Source of the DNA: Beroe ovata
Lineage: Eukaryota > Ctenophora > Nuda > Beroida > Beroidae
DNA: 64,000 nt
Reading direction: 5' to 3'
Assembly (NCBI GenBank): GCA_946803715.1
Contig: CAMPET010000022.1
Span: 274,511-338,510 of the forward strand
Part shown: positions 46,857-59,300 of the stretch, in pieces
How the letters are laid out: every line of letters starts with the position of its first letter
How positions within the stretch are numbered: position 1 is the first letter of the stretch
Translations under genes and position numbers: made by a program
The notes under the pieces: model-generated
What the model was told of the DNA's origin: nothing
The model's input: the letters and a program-made list of their open reading frames with translations, nothing else
The model's database searches: none

Positions 46857-48186
46857 NNNNNNNNNNNNNNNNNNNNNNNNNNNNNNNNNNNNNNNNNNNN
46901 NNNNNNNNNNNNNNNNNNNNNNNNNNNNNNNNNNNNNNNNNNNNNNNNNNNNNNNNNNNNNNNNNNNNNNNNNNNNNNNNNNNNNNNNNNNNNNNNNNNN
47001 NNNNNNNNNNNNNNNNNNNNNNNNNNNNNNNNNNNNNNNNNNNNNNNNNNNNNNNNNNNNNNNNNNNNNNNNNNNNNNNNNNNNNNNNNNNNNNNNNNNN
47101 NNNNNNNNNNNNNNNNNNNNNNNNNNNNNNNNNNNNNNNNNNNNNNNNNNNNNNNNNNNNNNNNNNNNNNNNNNNNNNNNNNNNNNNNNNNNNNNNNNNN
47201 NNNNNNNNNNNNNNNNNNNNNNNNNNNNNNNNNNNNNNNNNNNNNNNNNNNNNNNNNNNNNNNNNNNNNNNNNNNNNNNNNNNNNNNNNNNNNNNNNNNN
47301 NNNNNNNNNNNNNNNNNNNNNNNNNNNNNNNNNNNNNNNNNNNNNNNNNNNNNNNNNNNNNNNNNNNNNNNNNNNNNNNNNNNNNNNNNNNNNNNNNNNN
47401 NNNNNNNNNNNNNNNNNNNNNNNNNNNNNNNNNNNNNNNNNNNNNNNNNNNNNNNNNNNNNNNNNNNNNNNNNNNNNNNNNNNNNNNNNNNNNNNNNNNN
47501 NNNNNNNNNNNNNNNNNNNNNNNNNNNNNNNNNNNNNNNNNNNNNNNNNNNNNNNNNNNNNNNNNNNNNNNNNNNNNNNNNNNNNNNNNNNNNNNNNNNN
47601 NNNNNNNNNNNNNNNNNNNNNNNNNNNNNTCATCGTCGTCGTCATCGTCATCGTCGTCATCATCGTCATCATCGTCAGCTAAATCTTTCTTTTTAAATTG
47701 AGGAATATCAGGCAATAAGCTTTCTTCCACATAAACTTCCACTTCGCAAAACGAAAGTACGCCCTGGTCTTTTTTAATCCACACCGTACTTCCCTCCACA
47801 CCCCCACAGTCCACATCTACAAAACCTTCCCCCTCTTTGAGGTTGATCTGTCCACATTTGTGGCTGTCCACGTATACATTTGCGTAGTTGAGCAGGTATC
47901 GGGCTGTGTAATCATCCTCAGTACGAGGGTATACCCTCACGGTGGATATGGGGTACTTCACCCCAAACTCCGCACCCCTGAGCATGAGCTCCACGCGTCC
48001 CTCCTCCATCTGGTTTGTCACGAGGCACGATCCCTCGCGGAACAGACCGTCCCGGTTGCCGTCGATCACGTTCTTGGGGTTACCGTACTTGATGAACGGT
48101 GTGGACGTAACGGCACCCTCCCTCGCAACATTGACCAGATCTGCTGAGCCGAGTCCCAACACCAAGCACAGGGTTAGGATCATCAT
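46765..48186 (-). CDS. Secreted fucolectin-like (FTP/F5-8C) protein with poly-Asp tail, interrupted by a gap
   Basis: ATG at 48186 opens a clear signal peptide (MMILTLCLVLGLGSA) followed by one lectin-like domain: LVNVAREGAVTSTPF, NVIDGNRDGLFREGSC, VRVYPRTEDD, a Cys in SHKCGQ, VDVDCGGVEGSTVWI and the closing LSFCEVEVYV. This pattern (NLA..G.A..S, DGNRDG, RIYNR, CGG, CEVEV) is the fucolectin tachylectin-4 pentraxin domain, which in other animals binds fucosylated glycans with calcium. After KKKDLA the frame becomes pure Asp, encoded by GAT/GAC repeats, and enters the gap 46857-47629. On the far side the minus strand is again GAT/GAC repeat and one frame ends NGDW-stop at 46764; whether that frame is the same as on this side is unknown. 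The Asp run could bind calcium or mineral, or be a microsatellite expansion. Confidence 0.8.
46857..47629. other. Assembly gap inside a GAT/ATC trinucleotide repeat
   Basis: 773 N between ATC-repeat flanks. The repeat is coding (poly-Asp) on the minus strand, so the protein length is undetermined. Confidence 0.95.
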
Positions 48187-48459
48187 TACCGTTACTCTGG
48201 GTTGTCGAGACGATGATTAGGATTTGCACGAGATTGAGAATCAAATCTTAAATGGTCTCTTAAAGTCGAAGTTCAACTTCAAGCGAACAGAGACTATGAA
48301 CATTACGTTATTTTATATGTGGTTTGAAGTAAATTAAAACTTAAAGGTGGTATGCCAAAGCGTTTTGTAGTAACACATCGTAAATATGAATTTTACAAAT
48401 AGCAGAACTACTTATTATCTAAACTACTTATAGCCCCGAATGTGTAATGTGATCGACAN

Positions 48460-48828
48460 CACGCGTCCCTCCTCCATCTGGTTTGTCACGAGACACGATC
48501 CCTCGCGGAACAGACCGTCCCGGTTGCCGTCGATCACGTTCTTGGGATTACCGTACTTGATGAACGGTGTGGACGTAACGGCACCCTCCCTCGCAATATT
48601 GACCAGATCTGCTGAGCCGAGTCCCAACACCAAGCACAGGGTTAGGATCATCATTACAGTAACTCTGGGTTGTCGAGACAACGATTAGGATTTGCACGAG
48701 ATTGAGAATCAAATCTAAAATGGCCGAAGTTCAACTTCAAGTGAACAGAGACTATGAACATTACGTTATTTTATTACTACTTATTATCTAAACTACTTAT
48801 AGCCCCGAATGTGTAATGTGATCGACAG
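48460..48828. other. Unmerged second allele of the fucolectin-like 5' region
   Basis: After a single N at 48459 the sequence repeats about 47990-48458 with few differences, including the signal peptide and the domain start (a truncated minus-strand frame 48654-48460, with Ile for Val in LVNIAREG). It continues past the point where the first copy stops (shared TAATGTGATCGACA, then new sequence). This is what two overlapping contigs from different haplotypes look like; a real tandem duplication is less likely. Confidence 0.8.
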
Positions 48829-50502
48829 CAAGCTCATACTCGTGGTAAAGTAGATGATGATGAATAAACCATGGTTTATTCATGACCCGACCCATCATAA
48901 TTATTGTACAAATTATCAACAGTGGTGTGATACCATTGAGCTCTCCGGGTGGGCACAACTATAAGTACAGGACTCCGTAGCACTGTTTTCAAAGTGATGA
49001 TCACGCAAATATATCACGAAAAAGAGAAGTAAACGCAGCGTGACTGTATACGCTTCTTTTTTAACGCATTTTAATACTATAAACTTCCATGAAAATGAAA
49101 ACCTATTCGTTCTTCTAATCCTCAATAGCGCAATTTTGAAATATGGCTAACATTTGTTGTGTATGTACAAGAGCAGAAAGCAATACCTTGTTGCGAACAC
49201 GTCAAATCTACAGCTAAAACTGGACCTTTACGAACTGTCTCAAACTAAAGGTATATAATACTGTCAACTCCAACTGCTAGACCAGTTACTTAGCAAGGGT
49301 TTTACATTCTTCTCACATACCGAGAAAGTTACTATCACGTAGGCTTGTACATTGCGTTGAACGAGGCGCCTCACGAGAAATATTCAGCCTTTTTGGGTAG
49401 GACTAGGATACTCTGGAAAAAGGCATTCAGTGCTGATACTCTGAGGACGCAGAATTTCCCGAGTTCACAATTCTCTTAGTCGTAGATGAACCTGCCAAGG
49501 TATCACCCTATAAGTACCTAACTTCTTATCAGGTCGTGCCGATACAAAAATCGGGAAATTCCTCATTCGATCTTGGTTGCGTGTGATCTGAAAACAGGTG
49601 AAAGACCCACGAAGAAAAGACCCGGGGAGAAAAAGACCCGTGAAGAAAAAGACCCATGAAGAAAGACACGAGCAGTATGGCCAGGAAAGCCCATCTCTCC
49701 CATGTCATGGGCGAGGTGTTGACAGGTGTATGAAACGGCTCCACAGGTTTATATCGGAATAATATGTCAGATTGACAACCTTAATTGAACATAAATTATA
49801 GCCTGGTTAAACAGCTATCCAGTCATGAAGGAGTACAAAAGTAAGGAATGGGCAGATTAAAAACTAAAAAGTGTTTAAAGAATTCATCACTTAGTATATA
49901 TCGCTAATTGGAAGTCACGTATATGATGGATACTTTAATAGGGACGTATCATTATTCGTCAATTCAGTTCATTAGGAAATAGATTAAATCATTGAAGCAA
50001 TGATCACTATTCATAATGACTGATTATGAATAAAAACTGTTTTGAGATATTTGAACCGTCCCTTGTGAGATGGCAATGTTCTTATGGTAAAAGACTGAAA
50101 GAGGGCGCGTCCCGCTGACAGCCTCGGATGGGTAGATTGCAGGAAGCAGTCATCTGTTAAGGTGGGCAACAATTGAAAATAAAAAAAAAGATCAGCAAAT
50201 ATTGATTATTGATATGAGAAAAACTTAAAACGTATAATGTAGCCTCCATAATACTATGGCATAATATGGTGAAACTAAAATCAACGAAAATACTTCTGTC
50301 CGAGTATTTTAGTATTCTAACGATAAATTTAATTACATTGTTGAAGGTAAAAATATTCAACGAATCAACAAAGTAAAACTCAATGAAAATCTAACACATA
50401 TCTCTATTCCCTCTTTGATAATTCAAACTAAAAACGATAGAAATTAATTAAACACAGACCGCGAGACACATAACTGAGTATAATTATCCACATACCTGAG
50501 CG
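48829..50502. other. Intergenic region
   Basis: No gene recognised. 49585-49670 has several copies of GAAGAAAAAGACCC(G/A)T. The complement of that stretch gives a short hydrophobic frame that I regard as an artefact. Confidence 0.5.
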
Positions 50503-52779
50503 CTAGTCTGTGGACAGGAGACTCAGGGTGCTGTCTGCGTCACTACATACCTCCTCCCTCTCCCTCTGTGGTGTCTTCGAGTTAGAAGCACTTTTGGAGA
50601 AGGCATGAGACGGCTTTTCGCGAGACCTTGTCTCATAATGAGGAGTTGCATTCCTGGTGGAAGTGTCTCTTTTAGAGGAAGTTTTGCTTGATGAAGGAGC
50701 AGGCGTAGTCCGGACTGGGGACTGGTTTTCAGGAGATGATATGGTGATCACAGCCGGCTTATCGGATGTCCGTGTCGAAATCTTGCCACTTCTTCCTCTC
50801 CTTTTCTTCCCTCCTGTATCTTGATTCAGGTTCAGCATATGATCCGCAGTCCGTTCAATATCAGATGAGGCAGATGGGCGGCGCCCTTCACCCGAAGCGG
50901 ATATACCTTTTCCCACGGATAATAGGGCGCTCTCCGTACCAGAGGGCTCTACCGGTGGCTCAGGGCGGCGCCCTGCAGTCCGAGCGTGCCGCTTTTTGTT
51001 GACAACCCTCACAATTTCATGCTGAGGCGGCGAAACCGCGACTGAATTATCGGGTTTGTCCTCGCTTGCGTTTACCAGTCTCACAGACTTCCTACACGAT
51101 TTATCAGGGTGAGACGCTATCCTAGATTCAGTCCCTTCTGTTCTCACTCGCCTTCTCTTGGATGATCCAGTTGTCTCTTTCGTCTCAACAGCATCGCTCA
51201 CATGCTGTTTCACATTCATAGAGCGTGATTTCTGCTTCATTGAACACGCGGATACCACCTTCTCAGCTGACCGAGGATTGTTTTCTTCAGAAGCCACCTC
51301 TACCTCGCATGAGGACTGGGTTGTGAGGAAACAATCCAACAAAGCCAAATTGTCAGCAGTTGTAACAGACTGGACACTATTCTGCTCTTTGTCCCCTTTA
51401 TCATCTCTCTGCACTTTATCTCTTGTCGATGTAGGAGCGGGAGTTGACAATGGATTGGTAACAGGGGGAGAATCAAGAAATTCATCTAGAAGTGCGATAT
51501 TTTGGGCGGTGGTAATCGCACATTGTCCCATACCGGACACCGGATCGGGACAGAGAGGGGCGGAGGGTGCCACTCTTTTGACGGCTGAGTTGCATTCGGG
51601 ACGCTGCGTCTCCCTGATTACTTCCCGAGCACATTTCTTGACTGCGTCTCTTATAATTGAGAGCAAACTTTGCTCATCTGGACGCAGTGGGTTGCCGGCT
51701 GATCGGTTTGATTTGGTTGGCTGTGTGCCAGACTGAGTCGATTGCAGGCCGATGGAGCCCTCTCCTGAGGAGTTTCTGCTAGTAGCGCCATCATCAGGAG
51801 ATAACATCTTGATAATATCGGACAGTCTCACCCTACCCTCCCCTTTCTCTCCATCGGAGATCAAGTCATCCACATACTTCTCAACACGGGAAGTGATTTC
51901 CTGGGCTGGGATCTGGTAGGGCGGGATTGAATCTTGGGTGGTCGGTGTAGGGGCCTGTTCACTGGTTTTAACAGCATTGGATGAGTCGACTGTGACTGCT
52001 CGGGAAACCTGGATTAGTGCCAACTCAGAGAATATTAGGAAGATGTAGTTATATTACTATTAGAGTTAATAATCACTGACTCATCACTTATAGTACAAAC
52101 CTCGGGAGTGTCACGGAGGAGTGATGTATCCTGTGACAAGTATTCTATCTCCTCTAGTCGGAGAGTACAATCACTTGACACAAAGTACTGGTAGTAGCAG
52201 TTATTGCCCGATGAAGCAGCATAACCCTTGCATCTTTCCCAGTGATCTTCAAGCACGGTCCTACGGTCAAATGATTGACTGGAAAGTTGATCAAAAATGA
52301 GATAAGTAGGCATCAAATCAGAGAGTTTTGCAATGAGGTAATTACCTGAAACGTCTGTAACATTTGTTCAAGGTTATTTGCAACTCCGTCCGAGCATCAT
52401 TTCGTTCCTTTTTCAGATAAGCTTGTAATTCTTTTCTGGAAACCTAAATTCAGAAAGATGAGCAGGAATGCATATTGCATAAACAGGATGGCACAGTAAT
52501 TTCAAATTCAAATTAGAGAGCATTATATCATGACTTGGAAACCCCTCAACTTATCGTCCAAGAAAATGGAACTCCACCTACCTCAGTATTCTTTGTATGT
52601 TTCTGTCTCAGAACATCTTTACACTTTGACCTCATCTTTTTCGTCGTATAAGTGTACAAACCTTCATCTCGGGCCGTCTGAAAACAAGTACATTTGTAAA
52701 GCGAATCCACCCACGTCATCATGATAATATAGTGTTGAGCTAAAGCAGTGAACTCTAGCAGTACTCTGGCAACAAACAT
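50503..52779 (-). CDS. Unidentified protein: helical N-terminus and long basic disordered tail (4 exons)
   Basis: Exons 52779-52582, 52443-52346, 52278-52101 and 52023-50503 join in frame into 664 residues. The start is the ATG of MFVARVLLEF. The first 160 residues look helical and charged (TARDEGLYTYTTKKMRSKCK, RKELQAYLKKERNDARTELQ). The rest is Ser/Thr/Pro/Lys/Arg-rich and probably disordered, with nuclear-localisation-like KRRRVR and KKRRGR. A motif occurs twice in this tail: TTAQNIALLDEFL and TTADNLALLDCFL, about 45 residues apart, suggesting a repeated short binding element. I do not recognise the family. A conserved helical N-terminus with a long disordered tail also fits augmin subunit HAUS6 or other chromatin/spindle scaffolds, but I see no decisive motif. 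A nuclear role is inference. Confidence 0.7.
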
Positions 52780-52998
52780 GGTCCTACGTGCTCGAACATG
52801 TCTATTTGCCAGTGAAAAAAGGCGGGTGCGCGTCGTATCGCGCGTCGTATAACTGTCTAAAGAGCGCCATGATGATCAGATTCATGTCAGAAGTCGCTCG
52901 CGCCATGGTATCAAAACTGTGACAGTGCTTTCTAAGGGAGAACTGTACTAGTATCATAGGTGTCATAATGTCACCCATCGCACTGGTTTACCTTTTAC

Positions 52999-53371
52999 CT
53001 TTGTAGGGCATTTTGTCATTTCTTCAGAGAAAAGAAACTTGATCTTTTGACTGCTAGGCTCCTGTAGAAAGTGCTGAAAATGAAATCTTGATCAGAATAG
53101 CATGCATACGACAAAATATAATGGTTGTGATTTGTGAATCGATGTTGAATTCGCGCCAGGTCTTTGGAAACGCTCTGAAGACCATCAAAAAAAGTTGGCT
53201 GATTTGAAAACAATGGCGACATTACCAGATATTTCACGTAGTTGATGACAAGTGGAAAGTAATCGGGATGGCTGGCATAGCAAAAAGCTGGGAACCACAA
53301 ACTGTTAAGACCTAGCTTTTCAACCACATCTGAAATCATCAATATCCGTCCATTGATAGGGAGACCTGCCT
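52999..53371 (-). CDS. Two possible exons of an unidentified gene
   Basis: 53371-53226 (after a TTTCAG acceptor, before a GTAATG donor) encodes GLPINGRILMISDVVEKLG and HPDYFPLVINYVKYL; 53073-52999 (TTTTCAG acceptor, GTAAAA donor) encodes HFLQEPSSQKIKFLFSEEMT. The two join in phase 0. The predicted segments are helical and hydrophobic-patterned like real protein. They lie just upstream of the unidentified gene at 52779 and could be its 5' exons, but I found no in-phase acceptor linking them. No family assigned. Confidence 0.4.
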
Positions 53372-55454
53372 CTGAAATAATAAGTAGAACTTAGAAACAA
53401 GATCATCTTATGATTAAACGAAACACCTCCTGGCATAACAGTAACCCCAAAATTAATGAAAGATTCTATGGAACCAGGTAGGCATATATATAATCTCCAT
53501 CAGGGACCTTCTTAGTCAAGACTGCAAAGTCTTAGTTTTATTGATAACTCCACACAGTGGGGTAATGAAACATGAATGACCCTATGGCCTATACTGCTGT
53601 CCCGCCCTACTACGGCGAACATTGATGCAAAAACTTTTTGTACAAATACAAATTACAAATCACAAACATCCCAAAATTCCTGAGTATTTTCAACGCTGAA
53701 TGGGTTCCTGAATCCTGACTGTACTTCACTGAGGCATTATCTTCTATGCAAGCAATACAATGCAATTGCAATGACTAAGGACAAAAACATAAAAGCGATG
53801 GTTGCTCGATTCTGCTGGTGCATTTTCCTTCAAGGGAGGGGCCACAGAAATCAATTGCTTGTCATTTATTTGTGTTACCTTTCATGACCATCAGATTATA
53901 TCATTTTGGAAAAACAACCCTCAGGATGGAAGAACTATTGAAGTTCAAACCTGGTAGGATAATCAAATAGTCAAACAGCAGGTCTACGATCCAGTAGATG
54001 AACCCTGGCCACAGTGGTAGTCCCTACCTACTCTCTGAGTTTGCACTGCTGTTGGCAGCAGCTGACACTTTGACTCCCGTGTCTAGTTGCAGTTCTATCC
54101 TATTGTTAATATATTTATGGTTTGCACTTGGGAGTCCTTGGGGTTAACTAGTAGGTGTTGGCCTCTGGGGACCCGATGATCAGGTCCCAGATTCTACTGC
54201 GACCAGAAACTGGTGACCACAAAAGAAGAAGGGCTATTATAAGAGCCTTGACTATGTGTCCCCTGTGTATTGTCTACTACGCCTACTTAAACTGTATTGC
54301 ATCAAAAAAATGTTGATCACACACACACACAGGTATTAATGGGTGGTCAGGTGAAACAATGTAAAGCAAGTCTTACCTTTTACCTTAGCAATGGTCCAGG
54401 AGCATCGCAGCAGAAGGTGTTCAGATATACAATGCAAAATCATCCTTTAAATATAATAGTGATAAATATACAATTTACATATAAAGAGATCTTTGACAAA
54501 AGACATGTTACACGAATACTTGGTCATCATTTCAATGGATTTTCCAAGAGGTGTATCAATCCTAGTAGACCAAAGAGCTACACCTTATTTTCTGTAAATA
54601 GGCTATGAAATACCAGGGCTGCTGCCTGCCCACTCACTAAAGTCCAAACTGCTAGTTTACATGGACTTGCTCAAGAAGTGACAGTGAGGGTTAGGAAACA
54701 GAAAAAAACCAAGTTCAAGAATTTCATCACTGCAATCATGTCCTGGCCAACGCCAACATAACACCAACTTCAATAGGTGCCTTCAATTAAACACAAGGGT
54801 AGGTTTGAGCAGGGGTGTATCCAGGATTGGAAATACTGCTATAGCGCTATAATTGAAAATACTGTAGCAAGGTGTCACCTGGGAGTGCAGTCCCAAGAAG
54901 CCACTATACACAAATGACAAACTAATTGTACACAGACTATTAGAGGATAAGTTGAGATCAACCTAGCATACTAAATTCTTTAAAAGATGTACTTTAGGAA
55001 AATTGATCTTGTTACTTTTTAAAAAGTAGAATATTTGGATGTACCTGGTTAAGAAAATTGGTATTGAATGAACTTCTGAAAGCTCAGTTTGAGCCTCTAC
55101 CATCAATTAGAAAGTGGATCTATCAGTAGGTTTGTGGTGAACTAAGTGAGATAAATTCAGTTATCAGCTGTCATGGGTCACTGCATATGTGTGAATCGAT
55201 CATTTCAAGCTTTCAAGAATCTGTGTATTTAGTTCCATTTCCAAGCTAATCTAAAGCAAAGTATATGTACGCAACTATAGTCAGTAGTGCAACAAGAGGC
55301 ACAGCCAGTTTCAAATTGAGCAACCCCTCTTGTTACAATGAAATGTGAAGCAAGGACAACAGTAGATAGATCCTACAATAGATAGTAGATAGATCCTTGA
55401 AAGTTGTTTTTCCATTTCGCGCGCACCTTCACCGTCATAGATCAAAAAGTGCTT
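53372..55454. other. Intergenic region
   Basis: No gene recognised. 53940-54260 has denser, less AT-rich sequence (around GTAGATGAACCCTGGCC and GGGACCCGATGATCAGG) that may be an old SINE or LINE fragment; I cannot assign it. Confidence 0.4.
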
Positions 55455-55558
55455 GTCAGATTTTACCTGACCTGTTTCTCGCGCGCGCGCCTTCGTCGAA
55501 GGCACTCGATGAAGGCGCGCGCGCCGCGCGAGAAACAGAGGTCAGATAAAATCTGACA
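55455..55558. mobile_element. GC-core hairpin, GTCAGATTTTA family
   Basis: GTCAGATTTTACCTGACCTG then TTTCTCGCGCG on the left; CGCGCGAGAAACAGAGGTCA then GATAAAATCTGAC on the right. Between them lie CTTCGTCGAAGG and TCGATGAAGGCGCGCGCG. A fragment with GAGGTCAGATGAAATCTGAC recurs at 55744. Confidence 0.75.
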
Positions 55559-55579
55559 AAAATTACCGGATGATATAAA

Positions 55580-55697
55580 TATCTGTCCACTGTTTCCTGC
55601 GCGCAGCTCAGCGCGCGCGACTTCATCGAAAGCCGAAACGGGCCGCTGTTTCGGCCTTCGATGAAGGCGCGCGCGCGCAGGAAACAGTGGACAGATA
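55580..55697. mobile_element. GC-core hairpin MITE, TTATCTGTCCACTGTTTC family (second copy)
   Basis: TATCTGTCCACTGTTTCCTG then CGCGC on the left is mirrored by GCGCGCAGGAAACAGTGGAC then AGATA on the right. The inner stem is CTTCATCGAA.GCCGAAAC / GTTTCGGCCTTCGATGAAG. Same family as 13326-13482. Confidence 0.8.
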
Positions 55698-55812
55698 ACA
55701 AGGCCAAGGCGCGCGAGAATGGAGAAACACTAACAGAGCACAGAGGTCAGATGAAATCTGACAAAGAAGTTTTTGATGAAAGGGGATCAGTGATCACTGA
55801 TCAGGGCGAAGT

Positions 55813-55865
55813 AGTGACTCCAGCCGTTGAAAATTAAATTTTAATTTTCAACGGCTGGAGTCACT
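55813..55865. repeat. 53-bp near-perfect palindrome
   Basis: AGTGACTCCAGCCGTTGAAA plus ATTAAA, one central T, then the exact reverse complement. GATCAGTGATCACTGATC just left and CTGATCACTGAT just right extend the symmetry. It probably is another hairpin element. Confidence 0.85.
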
Positions 55866-56313
55866 AGCTCCCCTGATCACTGATTTAAAAAAGGCCCGTT
55901 TTTCGCACTTCCGAGGGCCATAACAATAACATGAATTGGAACATCAACTTCGTCAAATGGTAAATGTAATGCAANCATACTGCGTTTTCATCGAGGTCAA
56001 ACTCACGCATCTGCTATCATCATTCACATTGCAACTTCTTCCTCACAACCTCCCTTTCCCAATGCAAAAATAAAAACATATACTATTGCCTCTTTCTCAG
56101 AACCCCCTGACAGCCTCTTCCACAGTTGTCTTTACAGTGATGAAACATTAGATATAGACAGACATTGCCTAGTTCACAAACCACTCCGTGAATGCCGTTA
56201 CTGTTCACGCAACCTTCGTCCGCTCCATGGAACACACCGTGTTAATCATTCTACCCAACTGATCAATATCAACTGCATCTCTGCATTGTTACCGCTCAGT
56301 GAAACAAATCTCC
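55866..56313. other. Region upstream of the Transib/RAG1-like gene
   Basis: Contains a single N at 55975 (assembly join). Pyrimidine-rich stretches occur at 56020-56060 and 56090-56120. No promoter motif or exon could be established; the true first exon of the next gene may lie here. Confidence 0.4.
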
Positions 56314-59300
56314 ATGAACACATTGTTCGTTTCTTTGTTCATATGGATTTTCTTAATCCGACGAGTCCATTCCTCTGGGGATGAGACCGATACTCCCTTC
56401 ACAGGTCGAGGAAAGTACAGGGAGTATACGCTGAGGTCTAACAGGAATGTCCAGCGTCATAGAAGTGAGTTTTTATTATTTCAATTCGTATTCATGGCTA
56501 GTAGGTGTTTAGGTTTAAGTCTTAACCTTTAAGCTAGATGATTGTCGATCGCTCATCAAAATGTCTCTCCAGCTGCACAAGAGATCAACGACATGCTCGA
56601 GGATGCTGGTAGCGACTGGTCTGAGTCAGACTCAGAGGAGTTTGATAGTGAGCAGATAGAAGTGGGGGTCGACGCTGATGACATCTTGGAGTACAGAGAA
56701 CTGCTGGAATCTCTCGATAACGGTAATTTCAGAATAATTTTTCAGCATACACTAGGCTGATCAACTTAATAACGCCTTTTCATAGTCATGAATATTACTA
56801 TTAGGATTGTATTACTTCATTTCAAATCAATGTAACACTAACTGCAGGAGGAGACGATAAGCCAGCTGAACCAGATTTCTTGAAGTTCATGAAGGAGGAG
56901 GGCTACCGCAGGGAACAGTCAGATTCAGATCAGAAGGACGATGATGATTCTGCCGGTCCATCATCAAGTGAATATTTCAATTTATTTTACTCACTCTACC
57001 AATTTTTTTGTTATGCGAAGTGTTATGATTATATCCATCGTCATAATCAATTGCAAAATCCATGATATAACGATTATCCATCCATGAGGACATCGAGAGG
57101 AAGATCCTGTGTTTGAGACACCCAGACCTGGAAAGAAGAGGAAGAAGCGATCATCGATTCTCACAAAATTGATGTTGCTTAGGATCGTAGAAGAAATCCG
57201 CATCAGAAGAACTGGGAGAAAAGTGCGAAAGGTGACTCCAGTGGAAGTTCTCGACCGTTTTCTCAGTGCAGAGGAAATTGACGTTCCGTCCAGAGTGAAG
57301 AAAGATGCGGCATCCAACATTCAGCGCTACGTGAGTATTTTTGAAACAGTCATGGTGAAATTCGACCAAATCGCGTATCTGCCTAAGTTACTTTTGGAGT
57401 CATGACTCTGAAAGGAATTGAATTCGAATATGAAATGGCATTGGACGATCGTAAACATAGTCCTTTTCAGAGGGAGAAACTGCGGAAAATTCAGCTGGCA
57501 AAGAAATCGTTGGATGAGATCCCTGATGATGACATTGTTTACGATTTCACGGGGAGTATCACACCCAGGACTTCTCGCGAACAGAGGAAGGACTTCGATA
57601 GTTTGAGTAGACAGGGCAAGTGGCATAGGATCAATGCCACCGTCAGGAGAGCTGAGATAGCTATATCCCAGGTGAAATGAAGCTTTACACAGCCACTTCA
57701 AGCACCCCGTTTGTTATTTTTACAGTTTTTTTCAAGCCCTCAACTTCCGATCGATTCAGATTTGTGAAAGTGATGATGTGCCTCCAGAATACATTACAAC
57801 TGCTCTGAAACTCAAGTTTGCCGAGGAATCCTCTCATTCTACGAGGAACCAGACAGGACCAACTGCAACCGAAGCCCTTGTACGGATTCCTTGACTTGTG
57901 ATTTCTATGAAATATATAGTTATCGATTGCTAGCCTGCCATCTACATTCCAGTTTCTAAGGATAGTATGTTTTCAGGCACATATGGTAAACATCAAAGCT
58001 ACCAAAAGGACTGCCACGCAGATATCGCAGTTTGCAAAGCGGTATGACTTGTACATCCCTGGTGAGAGAGTGCTCCGTAGAGAAAGAAGGAAAAGATTAC
58101 CACCCTACACCTTTGGAAGGTACATTTTCATGAATCACTGATCATATTTTCCATGGTATTGTTGATATTGACACTATGATATGCTGTTTTCACGAATGGA
58201 TTTGAAATTTGATTTCAAACAGGCAAGTTCCAGTGGATGACTCTGGTGATACCAAGATAGACGTTGGAGTGTTCATTAAACGGTCAGACATGGTGAAGCA
58301 GGCCCTCCAGCAGCTGCTCGAGATGAAACACGTTGTTCCATCTGGAAAAACGAGAATCGTTCTGCACATGGACTTCTATCAAGGTACTATAGACCCAAAT
58401 ACTATAAAAATAGTATAATAGTACGCGAAAATCGCACTCCTTACCAATCCGTCTCAAACATTCGTGACAGACGAATTGGAATATATCAAAAAATGCCATA
58501 TAAGACACATCCATACTATAATACTCAATTTATATAATTTATATAACTCAATTTATTATAATACTCAATTTATACTCAATTTGGAATATGCTCATTGGAA
58601 TATGCTTATATCCACGCCAATTATTCGCGACATTTTAGCTCTCCAGATCGCGGACCCGCACTTGGGCTTGCTGACACGTCATTTACGATCTAACCCACAT
58701 CGAAAATATTGTTATTTTTATCATGAGTCAGCAGTCAGCACCGGAGCCTGTCCTTCTAGTTCTATAGGTAATTCATTTATGGGCTTCAAAGCAAATTCCA
58801 TGGGACCAACACGTATTGTTTATTCAACACGGTGTGTTCTGGGCTAATTTTTCACCATTGTTTTCTATTCTTCAAATTTCCACAAAGATATTTCATTGTC
58901 GAACACATCATAATATATTTGATCCTGATATATGATGGAAAAGACAGAGAATACTGGTCTGATTCGGTTTGACTCACGTGGATTTTCCATACAATAAACA
59001 CGATTGAGATATCATCAAAGTAATTTCTCTATTTGTGTTTCACACTCAATGTGACCGCATATAATTAGCAAATAGCTTTAGGCCCATCCCCTCCTTCCGG
59101 TAAATGTAATTATGAAGCAAAATTGGAATTTCCGGAGAGAATTGGTGCCAGGAGGAGACAATTTCCAAGGTCCCCTTTTCCAGATACTGCCTTATGGAGC
59201 ATATATTACCACACGTACTACTTCTAGCGTGTGATACAGATTCTGAATCGCGCAGAATTATGGTCGCGCGAGAGCTTGAGACAACATACGTTGAGTAGTG

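Noticed and set aside
50503-53371. A RAG2-like neighbour of the Transib/RAG1-like gene
   Set aside because: The adjacent minus-strand protein has no kelch repeats or PHD finger.
58464-58847. 127-codon frame in the large intron of the Transib/RAG1-like gene
   Set aside because: No similarity to the missing part of the family and strongly AT-biased start; treated as intron.
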